A stretch of DNA of 64,000 nucleotides from Prauserella muralis (GCF_003202285.1 NZ_MASW01000004.1:1-64000); one strand, 5' to 3'. Shown: positions 1 through 9,827, counted from the stretch's first letter. Made by a program: numbers and translations. The notes: generated by a model not told the origin, from the sequence alone.

Positions 1-940
1 CTAGGTCGTGTCCTGTAATTCATCGTAGCCAGAGGATGATGGCGGCGATGGTGAGTTCTGCCTGGTAGTAGGCGGCGCGTTTGGCGTAGCGGGTGGCTAG
101 GTCGCGGAACTGTTTGAGCCGGTTGAAGCAGCGTTCGACGACGTTGCGCTGCTTGTACAACTCGGCGTCGAAGGCGGGCGGGCGTCCGCCCCGTGAGCCG
201 TGCGCGGCGCGGCGGGCGATTTGGTCGTCGCGTTCGGGGCTGACGAACCGGATCCGGCGTTGCCGCAGGGCGCGGCGGGTCGAGGGGTGCGAATAGGCCT
301 TGTCCGCGATCACCACCTCGGGACGGCGGCGCGGGCGACCAGGCCCGGTGCGAGCGACCCGGATCCCGTCCAGCAGCGGCACCAATTGTGGATTGTCACC
401 AGCCTGCCCCGGGGTGAGCACAACCCGCATGGGCAGCCCGCGTCCCTCGACCACGAGGTGGATCTTGGTGCTCAATCCGCCGCGGGAACGTCCGAGTCCT
501 TCACCGTCGACCGCGATCGCCTCGACGGAGGACGTGCAGCCCCCTTTTTCCGGGCTCCCGCAGCATGCTGGTGAGCCCGGACCACCGAGGAATCGACACT
601 GATGACCCACTCCACGTCCCCGACAGCGTCGTCTTTGACGATCACCTCGTCCAGAATCCGCTGCCAGGTACCGTCCTTGGTCCACAACCGCAGCCGCTCA
701 TGGGCGGTCTTCCACGGCCCATACCGTTCGGGCAGATCACGCCAGGGCGCGCCGGTCCGAAGCTTCCACAGAATCGCATTGATCACCTGCCGGTGATCCC
801 GCCACCGCCGCCCCGGCCCCGACACCGCCGGCAGCAGCGGCTCAATCCGCGCCCAGGCCCGATCCGTCAACTCACCCCGACCAACCACGGACAAGATCAA
901 ACCCCATCCGCAGCTAGATCATTTACAGGACACGCCCTAG
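1..940 (-). mobile_element. IS5-family insertion sequence with terminal inverted repeats
   Basis: The left end (CTAGGTCGTGTCCTGTAA) and the right end (TTACAGGACACGCCCTAG, read on the plus strand) are inverted copies of one another with one mismatch. CTAG occurs at both extremities (1-4 and 937-940) and fits a duplicated target site, which leaves a core element of about 932 bp at 5-936. The single gene inside encodes a DDE transposase split over two frames, as in many IS5/IS427-group elements. The duplicated CTAG at the right supplies the stop codon of the neighbouring small gene. The sequence left of position 1 is not visible, so the duplication cannot be fully confirmed. Confidence 0.9.
20..900 (-). 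CDS. IS5-family DDE transposase, made by -1 frameshift
   Basis: This is the transposase of the IS. The first frame (start 900, stop 472) carries the N-terminal DUF4096-like domain and the first catalytic Asp (SVDSS). The second frame (ending at 20) carries the second Asp (VIADKAYS) and the C-terminal Glu (VERCFNRLKQFRDLATRY), so neither frame alone has a full DDE triad. The frames overlap in the -1 direction at a run of five A followed by five G on the coding strand (540-549), a classic slippery site. A frameshift product would be about 270 aa, normal for the group. The element therefore looks potentially active rather than broken. Confidence 0.88.
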
Positions 941-1179
941 TTGCCCATCGACCGGCGGATCTGTTCGAGCCGCTCGCGGGCGGCGCGGTCGCGCTCGGCC
1001 AGCTGTTCGTCGAGCGAGGCGGCCTCCGGCGTTCCCTCCGCCAGCTCGGTCGCGCCGTCCGCGGTGGCGATGCGGCGCTCGATGCGGTCGCGCACGTAGT
1101 CGAAGTTCGGCACCCCGGCCTCGGTGTAGTCGCCCTCGGGCACGTCCGGCGCCGGGTCGCCGTTCGGGTTGGTCTCCAC
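937..1179 (-). CDS. Small charged hypothetical protein, last gene before the IS
   Basis: I do not recognise this family. The product is about 80 aa, acidic at the N-terminus (NPNGDPAPDVPEGDY), with a charged helical C-terminal half rich in Arg and Glu (LAERDRAARERLEQIRRSM). It has no signal peptide or membrane segment. A longer frame starts at 1248 but runs through the hairpin repeat at 1235-1287, so I prefer the GTG at 1179, preceded by a GGCGG-like sequence. The TAG stop lies in the CTAG at the IS border, so the insertion kept the reading frame intact. It is co-oriented with the sulfatase operon but separated from it by the hairpin, so linked function is doubtful. Confidence 0.55.
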   Translation of the reverse strand: METNPNGDPAPDVPEGDYTEAGVPNFDYVRDRIERRIATADGATELAEGTPEAASLDEQLAERDRAARERLEQIRRSMGN

Positions 1180-1234
1180 CCCGCCATTGTGACAGCTCCG
1201 GGCCGCCAACCTCGTGTCCCGCGTGGCCGGCACC

Positions 1235-1287
1235 GAGCCGAAGGGCACCGTGGGTACCCGCTACGTACCCACGGTCACCTTCGGCTC
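1235..1287. repeat. Dispersed palindromic hairpin repeat, copy 1
   Basis: The 23-nt arms GAGCCGAAGG...TGGGTAC (1235-1257) and GTACCCA...CTTCGGCTC (1265-1287) pair with two mismatches around a 7-nt loop. The sequence is related to the hairpins at 34680-34732, 35787-35839 and 35888-35940. It lies directly after the stop codon of the last sulfatase gene and could act as the operon's terminator. There is no U-tract, as is usual in high-GC actinomycetes. Confidence 0.8.
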
Positions 1288-1329
1288 GCCACCAGGCGCC
1301 CGGTGCCGCGAACCCGGCGACCGGCACAC

Positions 1330-2727
1330 CTAGATCGTCGGCAGAGCGAAGCTGTCCCCGGTACACTCGATCCAGCGCCGCAGCCGCGCGTGCAGGTCCG
1401 ACCGCACGGCCTGATAGGCGGGATCCAGCGCGTGGTTGGCGAGCTCGTACGGGTCCTCGTCGAGGTCGAACAGCAGCCACGGCTGCCCCTCCAGGCACAC
1501 GTACTTCCAGTTGTCCCTGGTCACGATGCCCCGCCACGCGCGGTCGACGCTCTGCGGATGGCCGGGCGGCACTGGCAGCGACAGGTAGGCGTCCTCGGGT
1601 GGGCCGTCCCACGTGGGCGGACGGATGCCGGGCGTGGTGGCCAGCTTGCTGTAGTCGGTGCCCTCCATCTCCGGCGGCACGGGAAGGCCGCACAGCCCGA
1701 GCGTGGTCGGCGCGATGTCGACGTGGTTGACCGGCACGTCCGGGCGGTTGGAGTTCTGGTGTTCGCGACTGGGCCCGCCGATGACGAACGGAATCCGGAT
1801 CGACTCCTCCCACGGCCCGGTCTTGCGCCACTGGCCGTGGGAGCCGTGCAGGTCGCCGTGGTCGCTGAAGAACACCAGGTAGGTGTCGTCGGTCAGCCCC
1901 AGCTCGTCGAGTGCCGCGCGGATGCGGCCGACGTTGTCGTCCACGCGTTCGATGGCGGCGTAGTACCCGGCCAGATCCCGCTGCGCCCGCTCGGTGACGG
2001 GCGCGATGCCCGGCACGTTGGGCCGCAACCGCACGTCGCCGGGGGTGTGCCGGGCCATGTCTCCGCCGGGCGCGGTGTAGGGATTGTGCGGGGGCTGCAC
2101 CGACAGCACCGCGAAGAACGGCTGCTCCGGCCGGTCGCGCGTCTGCTCGCCGAGCCAGTCGAGCAGGATGTCGGTGAGGCCGTCGGTCTCGTAGCCGGGC
2201 ACCCGGAAACGTTCCATCCCGTCGGCGGCGTCGAGGACCGGCAGGGAACCGGGCACGCGGCCCTTGTCGGTGTGCAGCTGGCAGTCGAAGGGGCGGTTGC
2301 GGTTCTCGTAGGCCCACCAGTCGGTGAACCCTCCCCTGCGCTCCGGCGGGATCAACCGCGTCTGGTCGTTGTCCCAGCCGGTGCCGAACCCCGGCCGGTC
2401 ACCGTCCAGGTGCCATTTCCCGATGTAGCACGTCCGGTATCCGGCGTCGTTGAACGCGTGCGCCACGGTGCGCGCGTCCTCGGGCAGTGGGTCCCGGAAC
2501 CCCGGCACGCCGTTGTGGTGCGGGTAGCGTCCGGTGACCATCGCACCCCGGAACGGGCAGCACAGCGGCGAGCCGGACACGGCACGCGTGAAGTTCGCGC
2601 CCTCGGCCGCCAGCCGGTCCAGGTGCGGCGTGGCCACGTTGGGATCACCTGCGTACCCGGTCGCCTGCGCGCGCAGCTGGTCGGTGACGATCCAGATCAC
2701 GTTCTTCGGGCCGTCCACGGTCGTCAT
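1330..2727 (-). CDS. Type I sulfatase (CCPFR active site), last gene of the sulfatase operon
   Basis: The protein is a 465-aa formylglycine-dependent sulfatase of the alkaline phosphatase superfamily. It should hydrolyse a sulfate ester on a sugar or related substrate. The N-terminal metal-binding segment IVTDQLRAQ is followed by the activation motif C56-C-P-F-R60, in which Cys56 would be oxidised to formylglycine. A Lys-containing GKWHLDGD motif and SDHGDLHGSHG supply further metal and sulfate ligands. There is no signal peptide, so it should act in the cytoplasm. A strong GAGGAGG ribosome site lies just before ATG 2727, and the gene follows the previous sulfatase by 19 bp. Ser is replaced by Phe in the CXPSR core, which is tolerated (CXPXR). 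Substrate unknown. Confidence 0.9.
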   Translation of the reverse strand: MTTVDGPKNVIWIVTDQLRAQATGYAGDPNVATPHLDRLAAEGANFTRAVSGSPLCCPFRGAMVTGRYPHHNGVPGFRDPLPEDARTVAHAFNDAGYRTCYIGKWHLDGDRPGFGTGWDNDQTRLIPPERRGGFTDWWAYENRNRPFDCQLHTDKGRVPGSLPVLDAADGMERFRVPGYETDGLTDILLDWLGEQTRDRPEQPFFAVLSVQPPHNPYTAPGGDMARHTPGDVRLRPNVPGIAPVTERAQRDLAGYYAAIERVDDNVGRIRAALDELGLTDDTYLVFFSDHGDLHGSHGQWRKTGPWEESIRIPFVIGGPSREHQNSNRPDVPVNHVDIAPTTLGLCGLPVPPEMEGTDYSKLATTPGIRPPTWDGPPEDAYLSLPVPPGHPQSVDRAWRGIVTRDNWKYVCLEGQPWLLFDLDEDPYELANHALDPAYQAVRSDLHARLRRWIECTGDSFALPTI

Positions 2728-2746
2728 GGTCCTCCTCGATGCGGTT

Positions 2747-4354
2747 TCAATCCGGTTGCGCGATGCCCCAGCGGTTCAGCTCGACGATGCGTTCGCGGGG
2801 CACCACGCCGCACCGCGCCGACCATTCCGCCCACGCGTGTGCCAGCTCGCGCACCAGCCCGGGCCGCTGCTCCGCCAGGTCGTGCAGTTCCGTGGGGTCC
2901 TCGGCGAGGTCGTAGAGCTCCCAGTCGCCCGGGTACTCGCGCACGAGCTTCCAGTCACCGCGGCGCACGGCGGCGTTGCCCAGGTGCTCGTAGAACTGGC
3001 AGCGCTCGCTGTCCGCCGGGGCTCCGCGCAGCGAGCCGAGCATGCTCTCGCCCTCCAGCGGCAGGACGTTCCGGTCGAGGCCGGGGTACTCGGCGCCGGT
3101 GATCTCCAGCAGCGTGGGCAGCACGTCGGGCAGGTAGTGCGCGGCCTCGCAGCGCGTCCCGGCCCGGTCGCCGAGCCCGCGCGGCCAGTGCACGAGGAAC
3201 GGCGAGGCGATCCCGCCCTCGTGGACCCACCGCTTGTGGAACCGGAACGGCGTGTTCGACACGTGCGCCCATTCCGGGCCGCAGAAGGCGAACGTGTCCT
3301 CGCCGCCGGGCGGATGGTCCGGCTGCCGCCCCACGCGCACCGGCCTGCCGTCGGTGGTCTCCGGAGGGATGATCCTGGGCCCCCTGTCCCGCCGGTCGCT
3401 GCCGAGGCCCGGTGGCAGCTCCTCGGCGCACCCGCCGTTGTCGGACAGGAACACGAACACGGTGTCGTCGAGCTCGCCCGTGGCCCGCAGCTCCTCGACG
3501 ATGCGGCCGATCCCGCGGTCCATCGCCTCCACCATCGCCGCGTACACCTCCATCCGCCGCTGCTCGTAGCCGGTGTCCGCGGCGTCCTCCCACGCGGGCA
3601 CCCGGGGGTCGCGCGGCGCGGCCTCGGTCTTCTCGCCGAGCAGGCCCAGCTCGCGCATCCGGGCGATCCGGCGCTCCCGCACGACGTCCCAGCCCTCCCG
3701 GTAGCGGCCCGTGTGCCGTGCGATGTCCTCCTCCCGCGCGTGCAGCGGGAAGTGCGGCGCCGTGTAGGCGACGTAGCAGAAGAAGGGCCGGTCCCCGTAA
3801 CGATCGCGATGGTCGCGGACATAGCCCACGGCCGTGTCGGTGATCGCGTCGGTGTAGTAGAAGTCCGGGTCGTCCCTCGCCTCGTGGGACACGTCCCGCT
3901 CGTCACGGTGCAGCCGCTTCGGCGCGAAGTAGTTGCCGCCACCGTCGAGGGTGCCGTAGAAGTGCTGGAAGCCACGCCGGGTCGGCCACGCCGACGAGGG
4001 CCGCGCCTTCTCGTGGGAGAGGTGCCACTTTCCGCTCAGGTAGGTGACGTAGCCGCTCGCGCCGAGCACCTCGGCGACCGTGACGCAGTTCTCGCCAAGG
4101 CTGCCGGGGTATCCGCCGGGCCCGTCGTTGCCCGTCAGCACCCCGATGCCCGTCTGGTGCGGGTGCAGCCCGGTCAGCAGCGAAGCCCGCGACGGGCAGC
4201 ACCGCGCGGTGGTGGTGAACCGGGTGAGCTGCACGCCGTCGCGCGCGAGCGCGTCCAGGTTCGGCGTGGGGATCTCGCTGCCGTAGCAGCCGAGGTCCGA
4301 GTACCCGAGGTCGTCCGCGAGGACGAGGACGACGTTGGGGCGCCGCTCGGTCAC
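2747..4354 (-). CDS. Arylsulfatase-like type I sulfatase (CCPSR active site)
   Basis: The product is a 535-aa sulfatase resembling the arylsulfatase A/AtsA group. The N-terminal VLVLADDLGYSDLGCYG holds the paired Asp metal ligands, and the formylglycine site is C52-C-P-S-R56. A GKWHLSHEKARPS segment and FVFLSDNGG follow. No signal peptide is visible. The frame is open well upstream, but GTG 4354 is the likely start: it overlaps the previous gene's stop as GTGA, and GGAGGAGG lies eight bases upstream inside that gene. Translational coupling is therefore likely. It differs clearly from the other three sulfatases, suggesting a different sulfate position or sugar. Confidence 0.92.
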   Translation of the reverse strand: MTERRPNVVLVLADDLGYSDLGCYGSEIPTPNLDALARDGVQLTRFTTTARCCPSRASLLTGLHPHQTGIGVLTGNDGPGGYPGSLGENCVTVAEVLGASGYVTYLSGKWHLSHEKARPSSAWPTRRGFQHFYGTLDGGGNYFAPKRLHRDERDVSHEARDDPDFYYTDAITDTAVGYVRDHRDRYGDRPFFCYVAYTAPHFPLHAREEDIARHTGRYREGWDVVRERRIARMRELGLLGEKTEAAPRDPRVPAWEDAADTGYEQRRMEVYAAMVEAMDRGIGRIVEELRATGELDDTVFVFLSDNGGCAEELPPGLGSDRRDRGPRIIPPETTDGRPVRVGRQPDHPPGGEDTFAFCGPEWAHVSNTPFRFHKRWVHEGGIASPFLVHWPRGLGDRAGTRCEAAHYLPDVLPTLLEITGAEYPGLDRNVLPLEGESMLGSLRGAPADSERCQFYEHLGNAAVRRGDWKLVREYPGDWELYDLAEDPTELHDLAEQRPGLVRELAHAWAEWSARCGVVPRERIVELNRWGIAQPD

Positions 4355-5910
4355 TGTGTTCCTCCTCCGAGTCGCCGGGCCAGGCGTTCGAACCGGCCCG
4401 GGGGCCACGCGATGTCCGGCGCGTGCCAGGACACCGGCGTCACCGGTGTGGTCGCGGCGAGGCGCCGCTCGAGGTCGTCGGCCAGCCGCGCTCGCCCGGT
4501 GTCGCGCAGATGGCTCGCGTAGCGGGCGGGGTCGTTGTAGTAGGTCGGTCCGGTTTGGAGCGTGGTGAGCATCGGGTCGGGCAGCGCGCCGGGGTGGCCC
4601 GCGTAGGTGTTCCACCACTGCGCCAGGTGGCCCCGCATCGTGTTGGCCAGGTCCGGCTCGGCCTCCAGCAGATCCCGGGTGAGGTGCGGATCGGCGGTGA
4701 CGTCGAACAGCTGCTCCCACTCGGCGCGGAACGCGCCGGGGTGGTAGGTGCGGAGATAGAGGTGGTCGCGGGTGCGCACGGCGCGCTGGTAGGTGTGCGC
4801 GCCGTGGCCGAACACCAGGTACTCGCGGGAGCCGATCCGTTCACCCTGCACAGCCGGGGCGAACGACGCGCCCTGCCAGCCGTCCGGCACCGGGATGCCG
4901 AGCAGCTCGCACAGGGTCGGCGCCAGGTCGATGTTGTACAGCAGGGAGTCGCAGCGACGCGCCTGCTCGGGCAGCGCGTCGGTGACGCCGGGCCAGTAGA
5001 CCACCAGCGGAAGCCGGTGGGTGGGTTCGTTGGCGAGCCCGTGTTCGGCATAGGAGCCGTTCTCGCCGAACGACTCGCCGTGGTCGGCGCTGACGATGAT
5101 CGCCGTCTCCTGCGCGATGCCCAGCTCCTCCAGCGCCTCGAGCAGCCGGCCGAAGTACCGGTCCCAGTACATGATCGCGCCGTCGAAACCGTTGATCAGG
5201 TGCTCGAAGTCGGCACGGGTCCGGATCGCGTCGGGCATCGTGTCCGGCAGCGGCGACGTTCTCGGCCCGGCGAAGTAGTGCAGGTCGAGCGCGCTGCGCG
5301 GACCGTAGACCTCGGCGTGGGCGTCGATGGCCGCCTGGTCAGGCCACGCGGGCGGCGGCCCGGACGCCGCGGCCCGCTCGGTCCATTCCCGGCCGGTGAG
5401 GTAGCCGGTGTGCGGCTCCCAGTACGTCAGGTGCAGGTACCAGTTGTCCTCGTGCGCGTGCCTGCGCAGCCAGTCGATCGCGACCCGGTTGACGTCGTGC
5501 GCCTGTTCGTCGTTGATCTCCCCGGTCGCGCGGATCATCTCGCGGAAGTTGCCGCAGAAATGGTAGGCGCGGTGCCGCTCGGCGAACATCGACACGGCGG
5601 CCGTGTGATAGCCGTGCCGTTCGAGTTGCTGGCCGAGCAGCGGCCGGTGCGGATCGGGCCCATGGCCCGCGTCGAGCCGGAACCGGGCGGCCTCGCCGAA
5701 GTGGCCGATGACGCCGTTGGTGATGCCGAACTGGCCGCTCGTCAGCGCCGTGCGCGAGGGCAGGCAGGGCGAGTCCGAGCAGTAGTAGCGGTCGAAGACG
5801 ACGCCGCGCTCCGCCAGCGCCCCCAGGTTCGGGGTGGTGGGCCGCTGGTAGCCGTAAGGCTGGGTGTGGTCGGCCCGCAGCGTGTCAACATCGACGTAGA
5901 TGATCCTCAT
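4351..5910 (-). CDS. Type I sulfatase (CLPSR active site)
   Basis: This is a 519-aa sulfatase. The N-terminus [20 protein letters not shown] holds the metal-binding Asp residues, and the formylglycine motif is C49-L-P-S-R53. SADHGESFGENG is the second conserved metal site, and a mixed alpha/beta C-terminal domain follows. The DTLRADH and ADHGESFGE patterns resemble the sulfatase branch that includes heparan/N-sulfoglucosamine-type enzymes, but I would not assign a substrate. No signal peptide is visible. ATG 5910 overlaps the stop of the ABC ATPase gene (ATGA), which ties the enzyme to the transporter. Confidence 0.92.
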   Translation of the reverse strand: MRIIYVDVDTLRADHTQPYGYQRPTTPNLGALAERGVVFDRYYCSDSPCLPSRTALTSGQFGITNGVIGHFGEAARFRLDAGHGPDPHRPLLGQQLERHGYHTAAVSMFAERHRAYHFCGNFREMIRATGEINDEQAHDVNRVAIDWLRRHAHEDNWYLHLTYWEPHTGYLTGREWTERAAASGPPPAWPDQAAIDAHAEVYGPRSALDLHYFAGPRTSPLPDTMPDAIRTRADFEHLINGFDGAIMYWDRYFGRLLEALEELGIAQETAIIVSADHGESFGENGSYAEHGLANEPTHRLPLVVYWPGVTDALPEQARRCDSLLYNIDLAPTLCELLGIPVPDGWQGASFAPAVQGERIGSREYLVFGHGAHTYQRAVRTRDHLYLRTYHPGAFRAEWEQLFDVTADPHLTRDLLEAEPDLANTMRGHLAQWWNTYAGHPGALPDPMLTTLQTGPTYYNDPARYASHLRDTGRARLADDLERRLAATTPVTPVSWHAPDIAWPPGRFERLARRLGGGTQ

Positions 5911-7988
5911 CGGCGTCCCGCCAGCTCCGCCATCTCCCCGGCGAAGTGGCAGGCGGCGAGCTGACCGGCCGGGGTCTCGGTCAGCACCGGTTCCCGCTCC
6001 ACGCAGACGCGCCGCTCCGGGTGCGCCAGCGGGCCGATGGGACACCGGGTCCGGAAACGGCAGCCCGACGGCGGATCCTTCGGGCTGGGCAGGTCGCCGG
6101 TGAGCACGATGCGGTCCCGCTCGCGCGCCGTGGTCTCGGGCGCCGGCGAGGACGACAGCAGCGCCGTCGTGTAGGGGTGCTGTGGGGTGGTGTAGACGGT
6201 GTCCACGGGGCCCGTCTCGACGATCTTGCCCAGGTACATGACGGCGACCCGGTCGGAGAGGTGGCGCACGACCGAGAGGTCGTGGGCGATGAACAGGTAG
6301 CCGAGGCCGAGTTCGTCGCGCAGCGATTCCAGCAGGTTGATGATCTGCGCCTGGATGGACACGTCCAGCGCGGACACCGGCTCGTCGCAGATCAGCACCT
6401 TCGGCTCGACGGCCAGCGCCCGCGCGATGCCGATGCGCTGCCGCTGCCCACCGGAGAACGCGTGCGGGTAGCGGTCCAGGTGCGTGTCGTTCAGGCCGAC
6501 CCGGCGCAGGAGGGCGCTCGCCTCGGCGGCGCGCTCGGGCCTCGGCACGCCGCGCATCTCCAGTGCCTCGTCGAGGGACTGCCGGATCGTACGGCGCGGG
6601 TTGAGCGAGGCGTAGGGGTCCTGGAAGACGTACTGCACCGCCGAGCGCAGGGCACGCGCGCCCCCGGGGGTGCCCGCGGCGGCGCCGCCGACGGTGACCT
6701 CGCCTGCCGCGGGCCGGTTGATGCCGACGATCGTGCGCGCCAGCGTGGACTTGCCGCAGCCGGACTCGCCGACGAGGCCCAGTGTCTCGCCGCCCGCGAC
6801 GGACAGGCTCACGCCGTCCACCGCGTACACCGGTTCGGGCCTGCCGAACAGGCCCCTGCGGCCGGAGCCGACGTCGACCCGCAGGTCCCGGACCTGAAGC
6901 AGCGGCGCGCCACCGGTACCGGCACGGGCGCCGGCCTCGCCGGGCACGGCGTCCAGCGGCGGGATCGGCACACCCCGCCCGGTGACCCAGCACGCCGCCG
7001 ACTGCCCCTTCCCGCCCTGGGGTGTCAGGCCGGGCACGGCCGTGCGGCACTGGTCCTCGGCCAGTCGGCACCGGGGGTGGAACGCGCATCCCGGCGGGAG
7101 CGCGGCCGGGTCGGGTGGCATCCCGGGGATGGCGGGCAGGCGAACCTGGGCGCCGGTGTCCAGGCGCGGCATCGCCTTGAGCAGGTCGGCGGTGTAGGGA
7201 TGCTCCTGGCGGGCGAAGACGACCTCGACCGGGCCCTGCTCGACGACCCGCCCGCCGTACATCACCACGACGTCGTCGCACGTTTCGGCGACCACGCCCA
7301 TGTCGTGGGTGATCATCAGCACCGCGATGCCCAGTTCGTCGCGCAGCCTGCCGAGCAGGCGCAGGATCTGGGCCTGGATGGTGACGTCCAGCGCGGTGGT
7401 CGGCTCGTCCGCGATGAGCAGCGACGGCGACCCGGCCAGCGCGATGGCGATCACGACCCGCTGCCGCATCCCGCCGGAGAACTGGTGCGGATAGTCGTCG
7501 ATCCGGCGCTCGGCGTCGGGAATGCCCACCTGGCGCAGCAGGTCGAGCGCGCGCGAGCGGGCCGTCCGCTTGCCGGCCCCGTGCACGATGAGCGCCTCGG
7601 CGATCTGGTAGCCCACGGTGAGCACGGGATTCAGCGCGGACTGCGGGTCCTGGAAGACCATCGCGATCTCGCTGCCACGCAGGGCGCGCATGTCCGGCTC
7701 GGACAGCGCCAGCAGGTCGCGCCCTTCGAACTGCACTTCGCCGCCGGTGATCCGGCCCGGCTCGGGAACCATGCGCAGGATCGAGCGCGCGGTCACCGAC
7801 TTGCCGGAGCCGGACTCGCCGACGACCCCGAGAACCTGGCCGCGGCGCACGGTCAGGCTCACGTCGTTGACCGCCCGCACGGTGCCCGCGCCGGTGACGA
7901 ACTCGGTGCGCAAGCCGCGCACGTCCAGCAACGGGCCCGCCTCGTCGTGGCCCGTCTCGGTCATGATGCCCTGCGCGATCGCGTTCAT
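5907..7988 (-). CDS. Fused Opp/Dpp-type ABC transporter ATPase (two nucleotide-binding domains)
   Basis: One 693-aa chain carries both ATPase subunits (OppD- and OppF-like) of an oligopeptide-family importer. The first domain has Walker A GESGSGKS at about 57-64, signature FSGGMRQR and Walker [13 protein letters not shown]. The second has [16 protein letters not shown] and [12 protein letters not shown]. Each half ends in the Cys-rich Opp C-terminal extension (GCAFHPRC...C and GCRFRTRC...C). Importers of this family also move oligosaccharides and glycosides, so the substrate need not be a peptide. ATG 7988 overlaps the upstream permease stop; a second in-frame ATG eight codons later is possible. 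The gene also overlaps the next sulfatase by four bases. Confidence 0.95.
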   Translation of the reverse strand: MNAIAQGIMTETGHDEAGPLLDVRGLRTEFVTGAGTVRAVNDVSLTVRRGQVLGVVGESGSGKSVTARSILRMVPEPGRITGGEVQFEGRDLLALSEPDMRALRGSEIAMVFQDPQSALNPVLTVGYQIAEALIVHGAGKRTARSRALDLLRQVGIPDAERRIDDYPHQFSGGMRQRVVIAIALAGSPSLLIADEPTTALDVTIQAQILRLLGRLRDELGIAVLMITHDMGVVAETCDDVVVMYGGRVVEQGPVEVVFARQEHPYTADLLKAMPRLDTGAQVRLPAIPGMPPDPAALPPGCAFHPRCRLAEDQCRTAVPGLTPQGGKGQSAACWVTGRGVPIPPLDAVPGEAGARAGTGGAPLLQVRDLRVDVGSGRRGLFGRPEPVYAVDGVSLSVAGGETLGLVGESGCGKSTLARTIVGINRPAAGEVTVGGAAAGTPGGARALRSAVQYVFQDPYASLNPRRTIRQSLDEALEMRGVPRPERAAEASALLRRVGLNDTHLDRYPHAFSGGQRQRIGIARALAVEPKVLICDEPVSALDVSIQAQIINLLESLRDELGLGYLFIAHDLSVVRHLSDRVAVMYLGKIVETGPVDTVYTTPQHPYTTALLSSSPAPETTARERDRIVLTGDLPSPKDPPSGCRFRTRCPIGPLAHPERRVCVEREPVLTETPAGQLAACHFAGEMAELAGRR

Positions 7989-8875
7989 TTCCGGAGCACC
8001 GCCTTGTTCAGCGCGTTGGACAGGAGGGTGAAGGCCAGCGTGAGCAGCAGCAGCACCAGGCCGGGTCCCATGACGTAGGCCGGGTGGACCTCGAGGTAGC
8101 GGGCGCCGGTGTTGAGCATGGCGCCCAGCGACGGGATGGGCGGCTGGATGCCGAGGCCGACGATGCTCAGCCCGGCCTCGATGAAGATCGCCACCACCAT
8201 GTACACGGCGGCGTTGACCACGATCGGGTCGACGATGTTCGGCAGCACGTGCCGGGTCATCACCGTCCGGCGCCGCACGCCCAGCACCCGCGCGGCCAGC
8301 ACGTACTCGCGTTCCTGCTCGATCTGCAGCCCGGCCCTGGCCTGGCGGCCGAACAACGGCAGCCCGATCACCAGGATGGAGGCGAACAGCGCCAGCCAGC
8401 CCGTGCCGATCACCAGCACGACGCTCATGCCCAGCACGATCCCGGGAAAGCCGAGGATGACGTCGAGCAGCCGCTGCATCCCGGCGCCCAGCCAACGCGA
8501 GAGCACGCCGGACAGGCCCATCAGCGTGCCGATGACCGCGCTCGCCGGCACGGCGGTCAGCAGCAGGGACAGGTCGGTCCGCAGGCCGTAGACCGTGCGC
8601 GCGAGGATGTCGCGGCCCAGTTCGTCGGTGCCCATCCAGTGGGCCGCCGACGCACCGGCGAGCCCGCCGCTGCCCTGCTCGTCGTAGCCGCCGGGGAACA
8701 GCGCCGGGGCCAGCAGCGCCAGCAGGACGAGCGCGCCAAGCAGCCCGGCTCCGGCCGCCCCGCGCGGCGTGCGCAGGGCAGCGAGATAACGCCGCAATGC
8801 GCCGTCACCGCCGCGGCGCGGTGCCGCGGACTCCGGGGTGCCGCCGGTGGTGTCGATCGTCGTCATGGTCGTCAC
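7985..8875 (-). CDS. Opp/Dpp-type ABC transporter permease (DppC/OppC-like)
   Basis: This 296-aa inner-membrane subunit has about six transmembrane helices. A cytoplasmic N-terminal stretch leads into the first helix ([20 protein letters not shown]), as in OppC/DppC. The EAA-type loop, where the ATPase docks, is the segment [26 protein letters not shown] 8875 overlaps the stop of the other permease (GTGA); an ATG two codons in is an alternative start. It should pair with the 8872-9819 permease to form the channel of the importer in this sulfatase/GH3 operon. Confidence 0.95.
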   Translation of the reverse strand: MTTMTTIDTTGGTPESAAPRRGGDGALRRYLAALRTPRGAAGAGLLGALVLLALLAPALFPGGYDEQGSGGLAGASAAHWMGTDELGRDILARTVYGLRTDLSLLLTAVPASAVIGTLMGLSGVLSRWLGAGMQRLLDVILGFPGIVLGMSVVLVIGTGWLALFASILVIGLPLFGRQARAGLQIEQEREYVLAARVLGVRRRTVMTRHVLPNIVDPIVVNAAVYMVVAIFIEAGLSIVGLGIQPPIPSLGAMLNTGARYLEVHPAYVMGPGLVLLLLTLAFTLLSNALNKAVLRK

Positions 8876-9819
8876 ACTCCCAACCGGACACGGGGATCGA
8901 GGGTGGCCATCGCGATCTCGGTCAGCAGCTGCACGACCACGGCGATCACCACCGCGCCGACGATGAGCACCTGCACGACGTTGTAGTCCGCGCTCTGCAC
9001 GCTGGTCACCGCCAGCTGCCCGAGCCCGTTCCTTGCGAAGATCATCTCGATGACGACAGCGCCGGCCAGCATCTCACCGAACCGGATGCCGATCGCCACC
9101 ACCGCGGGGCCGAGGCTGTTGCGCACCACGTGCCGCACCGCGATCCGCCGCCGCCCCACACCCTTCGCCACGGCGAGGTCGACATAGTCCTGCCGCCACG
9201 CGTTGTCCATCGAGGATTGCACGAGCATCGCGATGCTGCCCGACATCGGCACCGCCAGCGCGATCGCGGGCAGGATCAGGTACTGCAGCCCGATCACCGG
9301 GTCGTCCAGGACCGCCACCTCCCCGCTGATCGGCAGCACGCGGAACGTGACGCCCAGCAGGATCACCAGCAGCAGGCCCGCCAGGAACGGCGGCATCGCC
9401 AGCAGCGTGGTGTTGGTGGCATCGGCGGTGAACCGGGACCACCGCGACCGCGCCGACCCGGCGAAGACGCCCAGCCCGATGCCGACGACGATCATCAGCA
9501 GCGTCGCCGCGACCGTCAGCTCGACCGTGCTCTCCAGCCGGGCGCCGATCAGCTCCGACACCGGGCGGCGGAACTGCAGCGACTCGCCGAGCTGACCGGT
9601 GAACAGCCCGCCCATCCAGTCGAGGTACTGCTGGATGAGGGGCCGGTCGAGTCCCATCTCGATCCGGAGTGCCGCGATCTGCTCCGGGGTGGCCTCCGGA
9701 CCCGCCGCCACCGACGCCGGATCACCGGGAGCCAGCCGCGGCAACAGGAAGGCCACCACGGTGGTCGCCAGCAGGACGAACACCACCGAAGGCAAACGCC
9801 GCACCAGGAAGCGCAACAT
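8872..9819 (-). CDS. Opp/Dpp-type ABC transporter permease (DppB/OppB-like)
   Basis: This 315-aa permease has a first helix right at the N-terminus (LRFLVRRLPSVVFVLLATTV), then a periplasmic segment with LAPGDPAS and GLDRPLIQQYLDWM, typical of DppB/OppB, and five further helices. The EAA loop is DYVDLAVAKGVGRRRIAVRHV. The open frame extends far upstream, but that part is antisense to nothing recognisable and overlaps the solute-binding gene, so I use ATG 9819. It begins nine bases after the lipoprotein gene. Confidence 0.95.
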   Translation of the reverse strand: MLRFLVRRLPSVVFVLLATTVVAFLLPRLAPGDPASVAAGPEATPEQIAALRIEMGLDRPLIQQYLDWMGGLFTGQLGESLQFRRPVSELIGARLESTVELTVAATLLMIVVGIGLGVFAGSARSRWSRFTADATNTTLLAMPPFLAGLLLVILLGVTFRVLPISGEVAVLDDPVIGLQYLILPAIALAVPMSGSIAMLVQSSMDNAWRQDYVDLAVAKGVGRRRIAVRHVVRNSLGPAVVAIGIRFGEMLAGAVVIEMIFARNGLGQLAVTSVQSADYNVVQVLIVGAVVIAVVVQLLTEIAMATLDPRVRLGV

Positions 9820-9827
9820 CAGTGACC

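Noticed and set aside
565-4522. Long plus-strand open frames (565-3102 and 2534-4522) opposite the sulfatase genes
   Set aside because: They are antisense to clear sulfatases, Arg/Pro/His-rich, and have no recognisable domain; such frames arise from GC-rich third positions.
4423-8986. Plus-strand open frames of 300-710 residues opposite the ABC transporter and third sulfatase
   Set aside because: They mirror well-supported genes on the other strand and have low-complexity Arg/Gly/Val composition.
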